A stretch of DNA of 64,000 nt from Thalassotalea fonticola (GCF_032911225.1 NZ_CP136600.1:1054001-1118000); one strand, 5' to 3'; shown: positions 43,132-53,759, counted from the first letter of the stretch. Program-made: numbers and translations. The notes: generated from the sequence alone by a model not told the origin.

Positions 43132-43148
43132 AGATATAGCTAATTGTA

Positions 43149-43733
43149 TTAATCGTCTTCGCTAATACGACTGGCAACTGCGCCTTGCTGACCTTTATAT
43201 TTAGCATCCGCACGTTTATTGTACGGACGTAGTGCATCGCCTGACATAGTTTCAAAGTTTAACGCGGCTATTTTCATGCGTGGTCTTAATGCTAATGGCA
43301 ACTTACCTGAATTGAAAAACTCTAAAACAATTTGGCCGGACCAACCTGGATCAATCCGGTGAGCCGTTACATGAACCATTAAGCCTAAACGTGCTAAAGA
43401 TGAACGTCCGTCTAACCACCCCACTATATCAGCAGGTAATGTGACAGACTCGTGAGTTACTGCAAGGGCCAATTCACCCGGATGTAAGAAGAATGCATCG
43501 CCATCATCAATATGAATTTCATCACTCATTACTGTATTCATTGCATCTTGAACTTCAGCTTTAGGTCCACTTAAATCAATAAAAGGTGCGGTATGATCTT
43601 GGAAAACACGAAATTTATGACCTAAACAAATATCAACGCTTACTCCGGAAATCATCGATTCATCTGGTTTTGGCATAATTACAATTTTTTCTTGTTCAAT
43701 TAATTCAATAATATCTTTATCACAAAGTCTCAT
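43149..43733 (-). CDS. dcd: dCTP deaminase
   Basis: A 194-residue homotrimeric enzyme converting dCTP to dUTP for thymidylate synthesis. The family core Ser-Ser-Leu-Ala-Arg-Leu-Gly through [14 protein letters not shown] is intact, including the catalytic Glu and nucleotide-binding Arg and Ser residues. It begins 3 bases after the mrp stop, and the two genes are transcribed together, an arrangement common in gammaproteobacteria. Confidence 0.95.
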   Translation of the reverse strand: MRLCDKDIIELIEQEKIVIMPKPDESMISGVSVDICLGHKFRVFQDHTAPFIDLSGPKAEVQDAMNTVMSDEIHIDDGDAFFLHPGELALAVTHESVTLPADIVGWLDGRSSLARLGLMVHVTAHRIDPGWSGQIVLEFFNSGKLPLALRPRMKIAALNFETMSGDALRPYNKRADAKYKGQQGAVASRISEDD

Positions 43734-43736
43734 ATT

Positions 43737-44855
43737 TTATTCTTCTATATTCTTTACAGTAATGATTTCAGCAGTATATGGACTGTTGGCATCTAATTGA
43801 TTATATAATTGTGCGGCCATATTTCGCGCTATTTTACGGTACAACATAGTAATTTCACTAGTAGTATTTGCTAATACTGACGATTTACCTGCGTCAGAGT
43901 CTTCTCTAATGTGGATATTAAGCGGTAATTGCCCCAATAAATCAACTTTATATTGCGATGCGATATGTTCTGCGCCGCCTTGACCAAATAAATGCGAGTG
44001 ATGACCACAGTTTTCACAAAGGTGATAACTCATATTTTCAATAACGCCAAGTACCGGTACTTTAACCTTATCGAACATATTAATGCCTTTTACTGCATCC
44101 TTTAAGGCGATATCTTGTGGTGTGGTTACTATAGTGGCCGCCGCAACAGGTACTTTCTGAGCAAGGGTTAATTGTATATCGCCAGTGCCTGGCGGCATAT
44201 CAATGATCAAATAATCTAAAGGCGCTCCATCACCCTGCCAAGCCGTTTCATTCAGCATTTGTGAAAAAGCAGAGCTGGCCATAGGGCCACGCCAAACAGT
44301 TGCATCTGTATCTGACACTAAAAAGCCGATAGACATTGCTGTTAGGCCATTTGCTAAAAGTGGTTGCATCAATTTACCATCAACAGATGACGGTCTTTGG
44401 TTTTCAATACCTAACATGGTTGGAATGGAAGGCCCATAAATATCAGCATCTAAAATACCTACTTTTGCCCCCTCTGCCATTAACGCATAAGCCAGGTTTA
44501 CTGACGTAGTTGATTTTCCAACCCCGCCCTTACCAGAGGCGATAGCAATTATATTCTTAATACCAGAAATGTTATGCGTTCTCACAGGCTTAATATTAAG
44601 AGTTAGGGCAAGCTCAATATCGATATCTAAATGAGTCACAAGTTCTCGGGCGATATCTTCAAGCTCTCCTTGGCATGGAAACGGTAACGTAAACTCAAGT
44701 ATATATGTCTGCTTATTTTGCGCGATATTAAAGGCAGACACAGAGTTTATTACACCACCTGGAAATAATTCAGATTGATACTCAGACAGAAATTCGGTGA
44801 TTCTGTCACTAACATTTTCTTCAGGTTTGTTACTGCTAAACGGGTTTTTAAACAT
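43737..44855 (-). CDS. mrp: Iron-sulfur cluster carrier ATPase Mrp/ApbC
   Basis: A 372-residue P-loop protein that carries 4Fe-4S clusters to target apoproteins. It has an N-terminal MIP18-type domain (about 10-95) and an ATPase domain with Gly-Lys-Gly-Gly-Val-Gly-Lys-Ser-Thr and the cluster-binding Cys-Glu-Asn-Cys-Gly near residue 275. The start at 44855 is chosen since the further 28 codons upstream have no family similarity and reach into the metG promoter region. It is divergent from metG, an arrangement conserved in E. coli. Confidence 0.92.
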   Translation of the reverse strand: MFKNPFSSNKPEENVSDRITEFLSEYQSELFPGGVINSVSAFNIAQNKQTYILEFTLPFPCQGELEDIARELVTHLDIDIELALTLNIKPVRTHNISGIKNIIAIASGKGGVGKSTTSVNLAYALMAEGAKVGILDADIYGPSIPTMLGIENQRPSSVDGKLMQPLLANGLTAMSIGFLVSDTDATVWRGPMASSAFSQMLNETAWQGDGAPLDYLIIDMPPGTGDIQLTLAQKVPVAAATIVTTPQDIALKDAVKGINMFDKVKVPVLGVIENMSYHLCENCGHHSHLFGQGGAEHIASQYKVDLLGQLPLNIHIREDSDAGKSSVLANTTSEITMLYRKIARNMAAQLYNQLDANSPYTAEIITVKNIEE

Positions 44856-44971
44856 AATGGTTAGTTTTTCTGATGATTTATAATAATTATTAATGAAAAT
44901 ACGCCTTAAATTCTGTACTATCACACCCATTATTTCCATTAAAATATTTATAAATTAGGCAAGTTCGTTCA

Positions 44972-47002
44972 ATGACTAGCAATAATCGTAAAATTCTTGT
45001 GACCAGCGCGTTACCATACGCCAATGGTCCGATCCATTTAGGTCACTTATTAGAGTACATTCAAACTGATATTTGGGTGCGTTTTCAAAAAATGCGTGGC
45101 CATGAAACTTATTATGTTTGTGCTGATGATGCTCACGGCACGCCTATTATGCTTAAAGCTCAGCAATTAGGTATTACACCAGAAGAAATGATCAGCCAGG
45201 TTCGTGAAGAACATATGGCTGATTTTGCTAGTTTTAACATTGAATTCGATAACTACCATTCAACACACAGTGATGAAAATCGCGTATTTGCTGAAGAAAT
45301 TTATAATCGTTTAAATGCTAAAGGCCACATTAAAACTCGTACTATTTCTCAGTTATTCGATCCTGAAAAACAAATGTTTTTACCTGATCGCTTTGTAAAA
45401 GGTACTTGCCCTAAATGTAAAAGCGAAGATCAAAACGGTGATAACTGCGATAACTGCGGTGAAACTTACTCACCAACTGATTTAATTAATCCTATTTCAG
45501 TCGTATCAGGAGCAACGCCAGTATTAAAAGATTCAGAGCATTACTTCTTTGACTTACCGGCATTTGAAACAATGCTAAAAGAATGGACACGTAGTGGTTC
45601 ATTACAAGAAGAAATGGCCAACAAATTGGCTGAATGGTTTGAATCAGGTCTACAGCAATGGGATATCTCTCGTGACGCCCCTTACTTTGGTTTTGAGATC
45701 CCTAACGCACCGGGTAAATTTTTCTACGTATGGTTGGACGCACCTATTGGTTACATGGGCAGTTTTAAAAACTTATGTGATAAACGCGGCATTAACTTTG
45801 ACGAATTTTGGGAAAAAGACTCTACTGCAGAGCTTTATCACTTTATTGGTAAAGACATTATTTATTTCCATTCGTTATTCTGGCCTGCAATGTTAAGTGG
45901 TGCGGATTACCGTCAACCTACATCAGTTTATGCTCATGGCTTTGTCACGGTTAATGGTCGTAAAATGTCTAAGTCAAAAGGCACATTCATTAAAGGTCGT
46001 ACTTACTTAGAACACCTTAACCCAGAGTTTTTACGTTATTATTATGCCGCTAAATTAACCAGCCGCATTGATGACTTAGATTTAAACCTTGAAGATTTTG
46101 CGCAACGAGTAAATTCTGACTTGGTCGGCAAAGTTGTAAATATTGCTTCGCGCTGTGCAAGTTTCATATCAAAGAAATTTGACGGCATGTTATCAACTAA
46201 TATTGATAATCAAGAATTAGCTGATGAAGTTATGACTGCTGGCGACTCTATCGCTGATTTATACGAGAAACGCGAGTTTGGCCGTGCAATGCGTGAGATC
46301 ATGGCATTAGCTGACAAAGTTAATGAATACATCGCAGTTAAAGAACCGTGGCAGTTGATTAAAGAAGAAGGTAAACAACAAGAAGTTCAAGACATTTGTT
46401 CTTTGGGTATTAATTTATTCCGCATCTTAATGATTTACCTTAAGCCGGTATTACCTGAGCTTGCTGCTAAAACCGCCGGTTTCTTAAATGACGAACTGAT
46501 CTGGGATGGCCATAAAGCGCTATTAGTCGATCACAAAGTAAATAAATTTAAAGCGTTATTACAACGTGTAGAAATGGATAAAGTAAACGCTATGGTTGAA
46601 GATTCAAAAGAAAATTTAGTTGCCGCTCAAGAAGCCGCGCCTATTACCGGTCCGCTTGCTGATGACCCTATCGCTGATGAAATAGGTTTTGAAGATTTTG
46701 CTAAGGTTGATTTACGTGTAGCTAAAATTGTTGTTGCTGAGCATGTTGAAAAGGCCGATAAACTGCTTCGTATTGAGGTAGATTTAGGCGGTGAAACCCG
46801 TCAAATATTTGCCGGTATTAAATCAGCTTATCAACCTGAAGATTTAGTCGGTAAGCTTACTGTCGTCGTTGCCAACTTAGCACCTCGTAAAATGCGTTTT
46901 GGTATGTCAGAAGGCATGATCATTGCTGCAGGCCCTGGTGGGAAAGATATCTTTATCTTAAACCCTGATGACGGTGCACAACCTGGCCAGCGTGTAATGT
47001 AA
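44972..47002 (+). CDS. metG: Methionyl-tRNA synthetase
   Basis: A 676-residue class I synthetase. Seen: [10 protein letters not shown] (HIGH-type, residues 16-25), a zinc knuckle with four Cys (Cys-Pro-Lys-Cys, Cys-Asp-Asn-Cys, about 145-161), Lys-Met-Ser-Lys-Ser near 333 and the C-terminal Trbp111-type tRNA-binding domain (about 575-676). The length is that of the long E. coli form. Divergent from mrp. Confidence 0.97.
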   Translation: MTSNNRKILVTSALPYANGPIHLGHLLEYIQTDIWVRFQKMRGHETYYVCADDAHGTPIMLKAQQLGITPEEMISQVREEHMADFASFNIEFDNYHSTHSDENRVFAEEIYNRLNAKGHIKTRTISQLFDPEKQMFLPDRFVKGTCPKCKSEDQNGDNCDNCGETYSPTDLINPISVVSGATPVLKDSEHYFFDLPAFETMLKEWTRSGSLQEEMANKLAEWFESGLQQWDISRDAPYFGFEIPNAPGKFFYVWLDAPIGYMGSFKNLCDKRGINFDEFWEKDSTAELYHFIGKDIIYFHSLFWPAMLSGADYRQPTSVYAHGFVTVNGRKMSKSKGTFIKGRTYLEHLNPEFLRYYYAAKLTSRIDDLDLNLEDFAQRVNSDLVGKVVNIASRCASFISKKFDGMLSTNIDNQELADEVMTAGDSIADLYEKREFGRAMREIMALADKVNEYIAVKEPWQLIKEEGKQQEVQDICSLGINLFRILMIYLKPVLPELAAKTAGFLNDELIWDGHKALLVDHKVNKFKALLQRVEMDKVNAMVEDSKENLVAAQEAAPITGPLADDPIADEIGFEDFAKVDLRVAKIVVAEHVEKADKLLRIEVDLGGETRQIFAGIKSAYQPEDLVGKLTVVVANLAPRKMRFGMSEGMIIAAGPGGKDIFILNPDDGAQPGQRVM

Positions 47003-47023
47003 CACGCAGTTAGTTTATTGATT

Positions 47024-47049
47024 AAGGCGAGCTGTGCTCGCCTTTTTTT
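47024..47049 (+). terminator. Terminator after metG
   Basis: AAGGCGAGC, loop TGT, GCTCGCCTT followed by TTTTT, 21 bases after the stop codon. Confidence 0.9.
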
Positions 47050-47162
47050 ATGCATTCATATTGGGAATAACGGTTGCCGAACCTAACTTTTTCTTTACTT
47101 AAAAATCCACAACTAGCAAGATATTCTACAATTATAAGAATTAAAATATATGTGGAGTATCC

Positions 47163-48488
47163 ATGCCAATAAATAATAATAAGCCATTAACGAAACAGGG
47201 GATTGGTCAGTTATATGAAGAAGATCCTATTGCTGCCGATTTAAAAGTATTTGGCAGAACTTCAAATCCACTTACCAGACGCGGGTTCTTAAAGGGTCTT
47301 ACCGCCATGAGTACCATTTTAGGTGCTGAAATTGTCTTTAGCCGCTTTATGCCTTCAGGTATGATCCCGGCAGCACTGGCTCAAACGGCAGAAAGCTTTA
47401 TCATTGAAGGTAAACACCCAGGCTTATTAGTATTGAACGATCGCCCTATTAATGCAGAAACTCCACCACATTTATTAAATGATGCTGTAACTCCTGCAGA
47501 TAAACTATTTGTTAGAAATAACGGAATTCCCCCCACAAACGTAAATATTGAAAACTGGACACTTACCATTGGTGGTGAATCGGTTAAAGATGCAAAAATT
47601 TACACTTTAGCAGATCTTAAATCCAAATTTAAACATCATACCTATCAGTTAACGTTAGAGTGCGGCGGTAACGGACGTTCTGAGTTCAATCCTCCGGCAA
47701 AAGGCAATCAGTGGACGACAGGTGCTGTAGGTTGCCCTAAATGGACGGGTGTTCGCTTAAAAGACGTATTACTTGATTGCGGCATTAAAGATGATGCAAT
47801 CTATATTGGCTATCATGGCGCTGATGCACACTTAAGTGGCGATCCAAGTAAAGCAGCTATCTCACGCGGCGTTCCTATGAATAAAGCGCTAGAAGATGAA
47901 TCATTAATCGCATGGGCGATGAATGGCGAAGATTTGCCGATAATGAATGGGTTTCCATTACGATTAGTTTTTGGCGGTTGGCCTGCCTCTACCGGCGGTA
48001 AATGGTTAAAAGGTATCGATATTCGTAATAAAGTACACGATGGTACAAAAATGACCGGTACAGCCTATCGGGTACCTTGTGAAGCAGTTGCACCAGGAAG
48101 TAAAGTTGCCAATGAAGATATGTGCATTATCGAAAACATGCCGGTTAAATCATTAATCACCTTTCCTAAATCTGGTGCATTACATACCTTAGGGGAAAAG
48201 TTTGCTGTAAATGGTCATGCTTGGGCTGGTGATAAAGCAGTTGTAGGCATGCAAATATCGATAGATTTTGGTCAAACATGGCTAGACATTCCTGTTTCTA
48301 AAGCGGTTAACCGCAATGCCTGGCAACATTGGCAAACGAAAGTAGAATTCCCCAAAGCAGGCTATTATGAAGTTTGGGCAAAAGCAACCGACTCTGACGG
48401 CATTGCTCAGCCAATGATTTTGCCAGGTTGGAACCCTAAAGGTTACTTAAATAATGCCTGTCATAGAATTGCCGTGAAAGTTGTATAA
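47163..48488 (+). CDS. Molybdopterin sulfite dehydrogenase, catalytic subunit (SorA/SoxC type)
   Basis: A 441-residue periplasmic enzyme of the sulfite oxidase family that oxidises sulfite to sulfate. Twin-arginine signal Thr-Arg-Arg-Gly-Phe-Leu-Lys (38-44) starts unusually late, after a 37-residue N-terminal extension. The molybdenum ligand is Cys167 in Leu-Glu-Cys-Gly-Gly-Asn-Gly-Arg, followed by the Moco domain and a C-terminal dimer domain with Trp-Asn-Pro-Lys-Gly-Tyr. A GGAG ribosome binding site lies before the ATG. It is followed at 9 bases by a cytochrome c gene, so the pair resembles SorAB. Confidence 0.88.
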   Translation: MPINNNKPLTKQGIGQLYEEDPIAADLKVFGRTSNPLTRRGFLKGLTAMSTILGAEIVFSRFMPSGMIPAALAQTAESFIIEGKHPGLLVLNDRPINAETPPHLLNDAVTPADKLFVRNNGIPPTNVNIENWTLTIGGESVKDAKIYTLADLKSKFKHHTYQLTLECGGNGRSEFNPPAKGNQWTTGAVGCPKWTGVRLKDVLLDCGIKDDAIYIGYHGADAHLSGDPSKAAISRGVPMNKALEDESLIAWAMNGEDLPIMNGFPLRLVFGGWPASTGGKWLKGIDIRNKVHDGTKMTGTAYRVPCEAVAPGSKVANEDMCIIENMPVKSLITFPKSGALHTLGEKFAVNGHAWAGDKAVVGMQISIDFGQTWLDIPVSKAVNRNAWQHWQTKVEFPKAGYYEVWAKATDSDGIAQPMILPGWNPKGYLNNACHRIAVKVV

Positions 48489-48497
48489 GGATTGACT

Positions 48498-48848
48498 ATG
48501 AATTCTAAAACGTTACTGCAATTAGGTTTTGCTACTTCGCTAGCATTTAGTGCAGTTAGCTATGCTGGGCAACAACTAGATAAAGATACAGGTTTAGTTA
48601 TAGACGATGGTTTCGATATCGTTAAAGCCAACTGTACCGCTTGTCATAGTGCTGCACTGGTTAACCAAAATAGGATGTCGAGAGAAACGTGGTTAGAAAC
48701 AATCCGTTGGATGCAGGAAAAGCAAGGACTGTGGCCGTTAATGCAAAATGAAGTCATAATCCTGGATTATCTAGAAAAGCACTATAGTCCAACGGATAGC
48801 GGACGGCGTAAAAATTTACCGGAACATTTATTGCCAGCAGAACAATAG
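48498..48848 (+). CDS. Periplasmic mono-heme cytochrome c (SorB-like)
   Basis: A 116-residue secreted protein with signal peptide (about 1-22, ending Ser-Tyr-Ala) and one Cys-Thr-Ala-Cys-His heme site; Met residues in Trp-Met-Gln-Glu and Leu-Met-Gln are candidate sixth ligands. The ATG at 48498 has an AGGA ribosome binding site 8 bases upstream and is preferred to a TTG 6 bases earlier. It lies directly behind the sulfite dehydrogenase gene and should take the electrons from sulfite oxidation to the respiratory chain. Confidence 0.87.
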   Translation: MNSKTLLQLGFATSLAFSAVSYAGQQLDKDTGLVIDDGFDIVKANCTACHSAALVNQNRMSRETWLETIRWMQEKQGLWPLMQNEVIILDYLEKHYSPTDSGRRKNLPEHLLPAEQ

Positions 48849-48913
48849 CCTCTCTTCGAGAGTAACGTCCGAATGAATTCAGACCAACCAAAGCTAATTA
48901 ACAGGCATTCGAA

Positions 48914-49414
48914 TTACCACTGGATGTTAATTCGAGTACCTGAATCGACTAAATCAAGAAATTCATCCATTTCATTGTTCGTTAAAGCAATACAGCCATT
49001 AGTCCAATTAAACCTTTGCGTTATTTTAGGGTTCTTAGTATCGCCATTTTTTTGGCCATGGATCATGATAAATCCCCCAGGTTTTAATCCTTTATCCAGG
49101 GCTTGTTCAATATCTATTTCATTCGGATAACTAATGTGCATGGCTCGATAAAATTGCGAGTCTTCTTTTTTATAATCTAAACTGTAACTACCTTCAGGGG
49201 TTTTATTATCGCCCTCTTGTTCTTTATGACCCTTAGGACTGTTTCCTAAAGCTATGTGATACTTTTTCACTAACGTGTCGCCGGCATAGAGGAACATAGT
49301 ACGTGTTGATTTGTCGACTTTTACCAAGTCAACTGCAAAATGAGGTGTGTTAGCCAAAGAGAGGCTAGAAAAAATAAATAAACAGCAAAGTAAAACGCGC
49401 ATTATGGCCTTCAT
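48914..49414 (-). CDS. L,D-transpeptidase family protein
   Basis: A 166-residue secreted protein with a signal peptide (about 1-21) and one YkuD/ErfK catalytic domain that forms or edits cross-links in peptidoglycan. The active-site block reads Ile-His-Gly-Gln (His about 118) and Thr-Asn-Gly-Cys-Ile-Ala-Leu (Cys about 143). The usual Ser-x-Gly-Cys-x-Arg motif is changed (Asn and Ile here), as in the subfamily of short single-domain proteins. Convergent with the sulfite dehydrogenase pair. Confidence 0.85.
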   Translation of the reverse strand: MKAIMRVLLCCLFIFSSLSLANTPHFAVDLVKVDKSTRTMFLYAGDTLVKKYHIALGNSPKGHKEQEGDNKTPEGSYSLDYKKEDSQFYRAMHISYPNEIDIEQALDKGLKPGGFIMIHGQKNGDTKNPKITQRFNWTNGCIALTNNEMDEFLDLVDSGTRINIQW

Positions 49415-49499
49415 AAAAAAATAGTATACCGCTAGTTATATAAATATATATTAATTATAGCAACTTGATTTTGGCTATAAATATCTAGCCCCTAAACAA

Positions 49500-50741
49500 C
49501 TAATGACAGATTTGTTGTTTGAAAAGTATATATTCATCGCTGCACTGATCTTCTTCAACGCAAATACTTAATAAATCATCGATCATATGATGTAAGGCTC
49601 TACGTTCAATTTGCTTTATTTGTTGTTGATGCTCTTCACTTAACATGTGATACATAGATGCTGCACCAAAATCGCCAAAGATAATATTAGCCTGTTGATC
49701 AAACAGAGTGTTATGAGCGTATAAGTCGCCATGACAAACTTGATTTTCATGCAAATGAGAAAATACATCTTCCATTTGTCTAATAATTTTAGCTATTTTT
49801 TCGATAGATAAAGTAAAACCAGAAGGAAACGTATCTCGAGTACAACTATTAAAGCACGGCGGTAACCCTAGGTTTTTATAATTAGCAGGTATCAAGGACA
49901 TAATTAAGGCCAAATAACCTTGCTCATTTACCTGTGCCAATGACTGCACCAGATTTTTATGGTTACCTACTTTCAAACACGCTTGTAGTTCATCTTCAGG
50001 ATAACCATCACTAGTAACCTCTCCTTTAAATACTTTAACAGCAATATCATCAGGAAGTGTAGTTTGACGGTTATTCCAAGTGGCCTTTGAAATAACTCCT
50101 GATGCGCCTTGACCGAGAACATTTTCTAATGTGAAGCTCGATGAAGCAATTTCAGGAACGGATTGAATATTAATATCTGCCTGACTAAATGGATTGCCAG
50201 CAAAAGCAAACCAAGCAAGTTTAGGTAAATTTAATAATTGAGTTGGACATTGTTTTAATTGATTTGCCGATATCCTTACTAACTCTAGATTAGTCGATTG
50301 GGTTAATGTTTGTGGCAGAGATGTTAAACGATTACCTGCTAATGCTAATTTTTGCAGGCGCGGACGCTTACCTAATGAGTCAGGCAAAACCTCAATACGA
50401 TTATCCGTTAAAATAAGCCAACGCAACTTTATTGGTAATGAGTTATCTGGAACTACATTAATTTGGTTTGATTTAAACCCTACCATTTCTAAACTAACAC
50501 AGCCGCCAAGCACTTGTGGTAATGTTTCAAAGTTGTTGTTACTGGCAAAAATAATTTTAAGTTTTTTTAACTGCCCCAACTCTTCTGGTAAAGAAGATAA
50601 TTGATTATTGGATAAATCAAGAATTTCTAAACTATCGGCCAAAGTTAGAATTTCTAACGGAAACGATGTTAAGTTTTCAGAAAGTGCCAAACGTTTAGCG
50701 CCAGTCAGTTCGCCAGATTTTAATTGGGCAAGAGTCTGCAT
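49500..50741 (-). CDS. Leucine-rich-repeat protein kinase fusion
   Basis: A 413-residue cytoplasmic protein. Residues about 15-185 form seven or so leucine-rich repeats of 22-23 residues (pattern Leu-x-x-Leu-x-Leu-x-x-Asn-x-Leu). From 203 on there is a Ser/Thr-kinase-like domain: glycine loop Gly-Gln-Gly-Ala-Ser-Gly (210-215), ATP-binding Lys236 in Ala-Val-Lys-Val, catalytic loop His-Gly-Asp-Leu with Asn344, and metal-binding Asp-Phe-Gly (357-359). All key residues are present, so it should be active; the C-terminal lobe is short. Target unknown. No RNA-, phage- or toxin-related gene lies next to it, but a coiled-coil protein gene is upstream on the same strand. Confidence 0.85.
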   Translation of the reverse strand: MQTLAQLKSGELTGAKRLALSENLTSFPLEILTLADSLEILDLSNNQLSSLPEELGQLKKLKIIFASNNNFETLPQVLGGCVSLEMVGFKSNQINVVPDNSLPIKLRWLILTDNRIEVLPDSLGKRPRLQKLALAGNRLTSLPQTLTQSTNLELVRISANQLKQCPTQLLNLPKLAWFAFAGNPFSQADINIQSVPEIASSSFTLENVLGQGASGVISKATWNNRQTTLPDDIAVKVFKGEVTSDGYPEDELQACLKVGNHKNLVQSLAQVNEQGYLALIMSLIPANYKNLGLPPCFNSCTRDTFPSGFTLSIEKIAKIIRQMEDVFSHLHENQVCHGDLYAHNTLFDQQANIIFGDFGAASMYHMLSEEHQQQIKQIERRALHHMIDDLLSICVEEDQCSDEYILFKQQICH

Positions 50742-50845
50742 GAGGTATCCAGAAGATAAGAGATAAAAACGGGGGAAGTCTACTAGAAACTAATCTAAAA
50801 ATATAGAAACCGATCGACTTAGTTAAAAAGGACTGATGGTTCGCT

Positions 50846-51388
50846 TTAAAAATTCAATAATTTTCTAACTTGATCTGCTTGCTGCTCAGCATTTTTTTCA
50901 GCTTTTAAACGCGCTTCTTCCTTGGCGTTGTCAATGGTACTTCTTCTACTGTCATTAATATATTGCAAGGTAACTCTGTTGATTAATGCCGGCTGTTCTT
51001 CTTTAGCTGATGCAAGAATTGCTTTTAAATCTGAAATTTGGCCATTCAGTTCTGCAATGATCACTTTACTTTTTAATAATTCTTCTTCAATCAGTTGCGA
51101 GTCAGATTGATTTGGCTCGGGCTCTAAATGCCAATTATTAAAATCGGTGGCGACTTTTTTAAAACCCCAAACGGTAGAAAGACTACATTGATTAAATAGT
51201 TGTACAGCATCTTGCAAAGAAACTCTGTTGGTAATGATCCACATACCATTAAGTAAAGCTTCTTGATTTGAGTAATTAGGAGTAGATGGTGAATTGCTGC
51301 TGTTTTTAACAGGGCGTACGATCACATCGCCATTACTAACAGCTTCGTTAAACAGGGTTTCTATTTTTTTTATTTTTCTAGAAGCCAT
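50846..51388 (-). CDS. Hypothetical coiled-coil protein
   Basis: About 180 residues from the ATG at 51388 (five codons more are open). The first half is a small folded part with Trp-Ile-Ile-Thr-Asn-Arg-Val-Ser and Trp-Gly-Phe-Lys-Lys; from about residue 105 to the end it is charged and heptad-like, forming a coiled coil ending in Arg-Lys-Leu-Leu. It lies about 100 bases upstream of the LRR-kinase gene on the same strand. The family is not recognised and the pairing with the kinase is only positional. Confidence 0.65.
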   Translation of the reverse strand: MASRKIKKIETLFNEAVSNGDVIVRPVKNSSNSPSTPNYSNQEALLNGMWIITNRVSLQDAVQLFNQCSLSTVWGFKKVATDFNNWHLEPEPNQSDSQLIEEELLKSKVIIAELNGQISDLKAILASAKEEQPALINRVTLQYINDSRRSTIDNAKEEARLKAEKNAEQQADQVRKLLNF

Positions 51389-51527
51389 AATAATCCATAT
51401 CATTTAATAACGTATTCAAGATAAAGCAAATTCAACTTAAAAACAAGTTAATTGGCGTTTAGTCCTAAATAAAAAACACTCAAACCTGTTGTTTTTAAAG
51501 ATTTTATTAAATTAAGTCAAAGCTAAT

Positions 51528-51950
51528 TTATAAGTTTGAATCTTGATTAATGAAGTGTATCGTCTTTTGACAATACTCACCATTATTAAACGTATCTAAG
51601 GCTTGTTTAAAAATATCTTCTTCGCTGATTAGGTGAAATAACGTCATGCTGGAAATAAATTTAAGATCGTCGGGCCGCCCCATGATCTCAGTTAATGTTT
51701 TTTCTTTGTGTTGTAATATGCATTTTGTTGCAGCAATTAATCTCAGCTTTAATTTGGGTATTTTTAAATAATCTTGCGCTTGTTGTACAGACTCTATTCC
51801 GTAATGTTCGGCATTTTCAGAATGACCCAAACCGATTATCTGTGGAAATACATACCATATCCAATGGCTCTGCTTTTTACCTGCTTGCAATTCACAACAT
51901 ACACGTTGCCAACATTTGTCTTGGGCTCTGATAAATTTCAATAATGGCAT
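51528..51950 (-). CDS. DUF1810 protein
   Basis: A 140-residue cytoplasmic protein matching the DUF1810 pattern: Leu-x-x-Phe-Ile-x-Ala-Gln-Asp near the N terminus, His-Trp-Ile-Trp-Tyr-Val-Phe-Pro-Gln-Ile, Gly-Leu-Gly-His-Ser and Lys-x-x-Ser-Ser-Met-Thr-Leu-Phe. The biochemical role is not established; the conserved Trp, His and Asp suggest a binding pocket. Single gene, no operon partner. Confidence 0.85.
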   Translation of the reverse strand: MPLLKFIRAQDKCWQRVCCELQAGKKQSHWIWYVFPQIIGLGHSENAEHYGIESVQQAQDYLKIPKLKLRLIAATKCILQHKEKTLTEIMGRPDDLKFISSMTLFHLISEEDIFKQALDTFNNGEYCQKTIHFINQDSNL

Positions 51951-52208
51951 TGCGGTTTCACCTTAACCTTTAAATAAACATAGATCGTTGGACAAGGTTT
52001 TTATATGACGCATTGCCTTTTGTTAACGAATTTGTGTTGCTATTGAATTGGTAAAACAAGTATAGCCAAAGAAAAAATGTTAGCGTTTATTTCTTAAATA
52101 TTTAGATAGTTTGTTTAATCGTTGAAAAATAAAGTTCCAAATATCATAAGGCTATTCGTGTTTTTGTTGATCGACCACAATAAAATTTAACATTTTCTTT
52201 GTTTTATT

Positions 52209-52237
52209 TTATCAAACTGCGTTAGTTACGATATAAT
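52209..52237 (+). promoter_or_regulatory. Promoter of sthA
   Basis: TTATCA (52209-52214), a 17-base spacer and a perfect TATAAT (52232-52237), 45 bases before the TTG start. The rest of the 331-base region between the DUF1810 gene and sthA (51951-52281) shows no gene or repeat. Confidence 0.65.
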
Positions 52238-52281
52238 CCTGTTAATTATTTTACTCACCCAAAGGGTTAAAGGCATTTACA

Positions 52282-53712
52282 TTGGCTAAACAAAAACAGA
52301 GTTCAGATAAAAACCAAGCTTCATATGATTTTGATTCCATTATCATAGGTACTGGCCCTGGTGGCGAAGGTGCAGCTATGAAACTGTCTAAGCAGGAGCA
52401 AACTGTTGCCGTTATTGAACGTTATAAAAAGGTTGGTGGTGGTTGTACGCATTGGGGCACTATACCTTCAAAAGCATTACGCCAATCAGTTAGTCAACTA
52501 ATCCAATATAACTCAAACCCTTTATTTGCCAATAACGAGAAACCAAAGCATCTTACCTTTCCTGATATCTTAGGCCATGCCTCTTCAGTAATTGATAAAC
52601 AAGTTCGTTTACGCTCTGGTTTTTATAATCGAAATAGAGTGACCAATTTTCATGGACAAGCTGAGTTTGTTGATGCACATCATGTAAAGATCACTCTTGA
52701 TGATGGTTCAATTGAAGTTATTAGCGCTAAAAACATTATTATCGCCACTGGTTCTCGCCCTTATCATCCTGATGATGTAGATTTTACCCACCCACGTGTG
52801 TACGACTCAGACAGCATCCTTTCGCTAAAACATGATCCTAGGCAAATTATTATTTATGGAGCTGGCGTTATTGGTAGTGAATACGCGTCTATATTTAGAG
52901 GTTTAGATGTTAAAGTAGATTTAATCAACACTCGTGACCGTTTACTGTCATTTCTAGATGACGAAATGTCAGACTCATTAAGTTATCACCTTTGGAATAA
53001 TGGCGTGGTTATCCGCCATGGCGAACAAATTGAAAAGGTAGAAACAACTGATCATTGCGTTGTTGTACATTTACAGTCGGGTAAAAAGATGAAAGCCGAT
53101 TGTTTACTCTTTGCTAATGGCCGAACGGGTAACACTGCTGAATTAAATTTAGCTGCCGCTGGTTTAACTGCCGATGGCCGTGGTCAAATTAAAGTTAATG
53201 GTGCTTACCAAACCGACGTAGAAAACATCTACGCAGTTGGTGATGTTATTGGTTACCCAAGTTTAGCCAGTGCTGCTTATGATCAAGGTAGAATTGCTGC
53301 TAGTGCAATTATTGATAATAATGCCGCAGGTAAGCTCATTGCAGACATTCCAACAGGGATTTATACAATTCCAGAGATCAGTTCAGTGGGTAAAACTGAA
53401 TTAGAGCTTACTGAAGCGAAAATCCCTTATGAAGTTGGCCGTGCACAATTTAAACACTTAGCTCGAGCACAAATTGCTAATAGCTTAGTCGGTTCTTTGA
53501 AAATTTTATTTCATCGTGAAACGAAAGAGATCCTTGGGATTCATTGTTTTGGCGAGAATGCTGCCGAAATTATTCACATTGGGCAAGCGATCATGCAACA
53601 GAAAAATGGTGGTAATACAATTGATTACTTCATTGAAACCACATTTAACTACCCTACTATGGCCGAAGCTTTTCGCGTTGCAGCGTTAAATGGATTAAAT
53701 AGGTTGTTCTAA
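52282..53712 (+). CDS. sthA: Soluble pyridine nucleotide transhydrogenase
   Basis: A 476-residue flavoprotein converting NADPH and NAD+ to NADP+ and NADH. Seen: FAD site Gly-Thr-Gly-Pro-Gly-Gly-Glu-Gly (22-29), [11 protein letters not shown] in place of the redox disulfide of related reductases (only one Cys, as in SthA), the second nucleotide site Gly-Ala-Gly-Val-Ile-Gly-Ser-Glu and the dimer domain. The start is TTG with an AAAGG ribosome binding site. Single-gene unit with promoter and terminator. Confidence 0.95.
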   Translation: MAKQKQSSDKNQASYDFDSIIIGTGPGGEGAAMKLSKQEQTVAVIERYKKVGGGCTHWGTIPSKALRQSVSQLIQYNSNPLFANNEKPKHLTFPDILGHASSVIDKQVRLRSGFYNRNRVTNFHGQAEFVDAHHVKITLDDGSIEVISAKNIIIATGSRPYHPDDVDFTHPRVYDSDSILSLKHDPRQIIIYGAGVIGSEYASIFRGLDVKVDLINTRDRLLSFLDDEMSDSLSYHLWNNGVVIRHGEQIEKVETTDHCVVVHLQSGKKMKADCLLFANGRTGNTAELNLAAAGLTADGRGQIKVNGAYQTDVENIYAVGDVIGYPSLASAAYDQGRIAASAIIDNNAAGKLIADIPTGIYTIPEISSVGKTELELTEAKIPYEVGRAQFKHLARAQIANSLVGSLKILFHRETKEILGIHCFGENAAEIIHIGQAIMQQKNGGNTIDYFIETTFNYPTMAEAFRVAALNGLNRLF

Positions 53713-53759
53713 AATATAAAGGCTTGTAAAAGCATATTATAATTGGTCTAGAACTCCAC

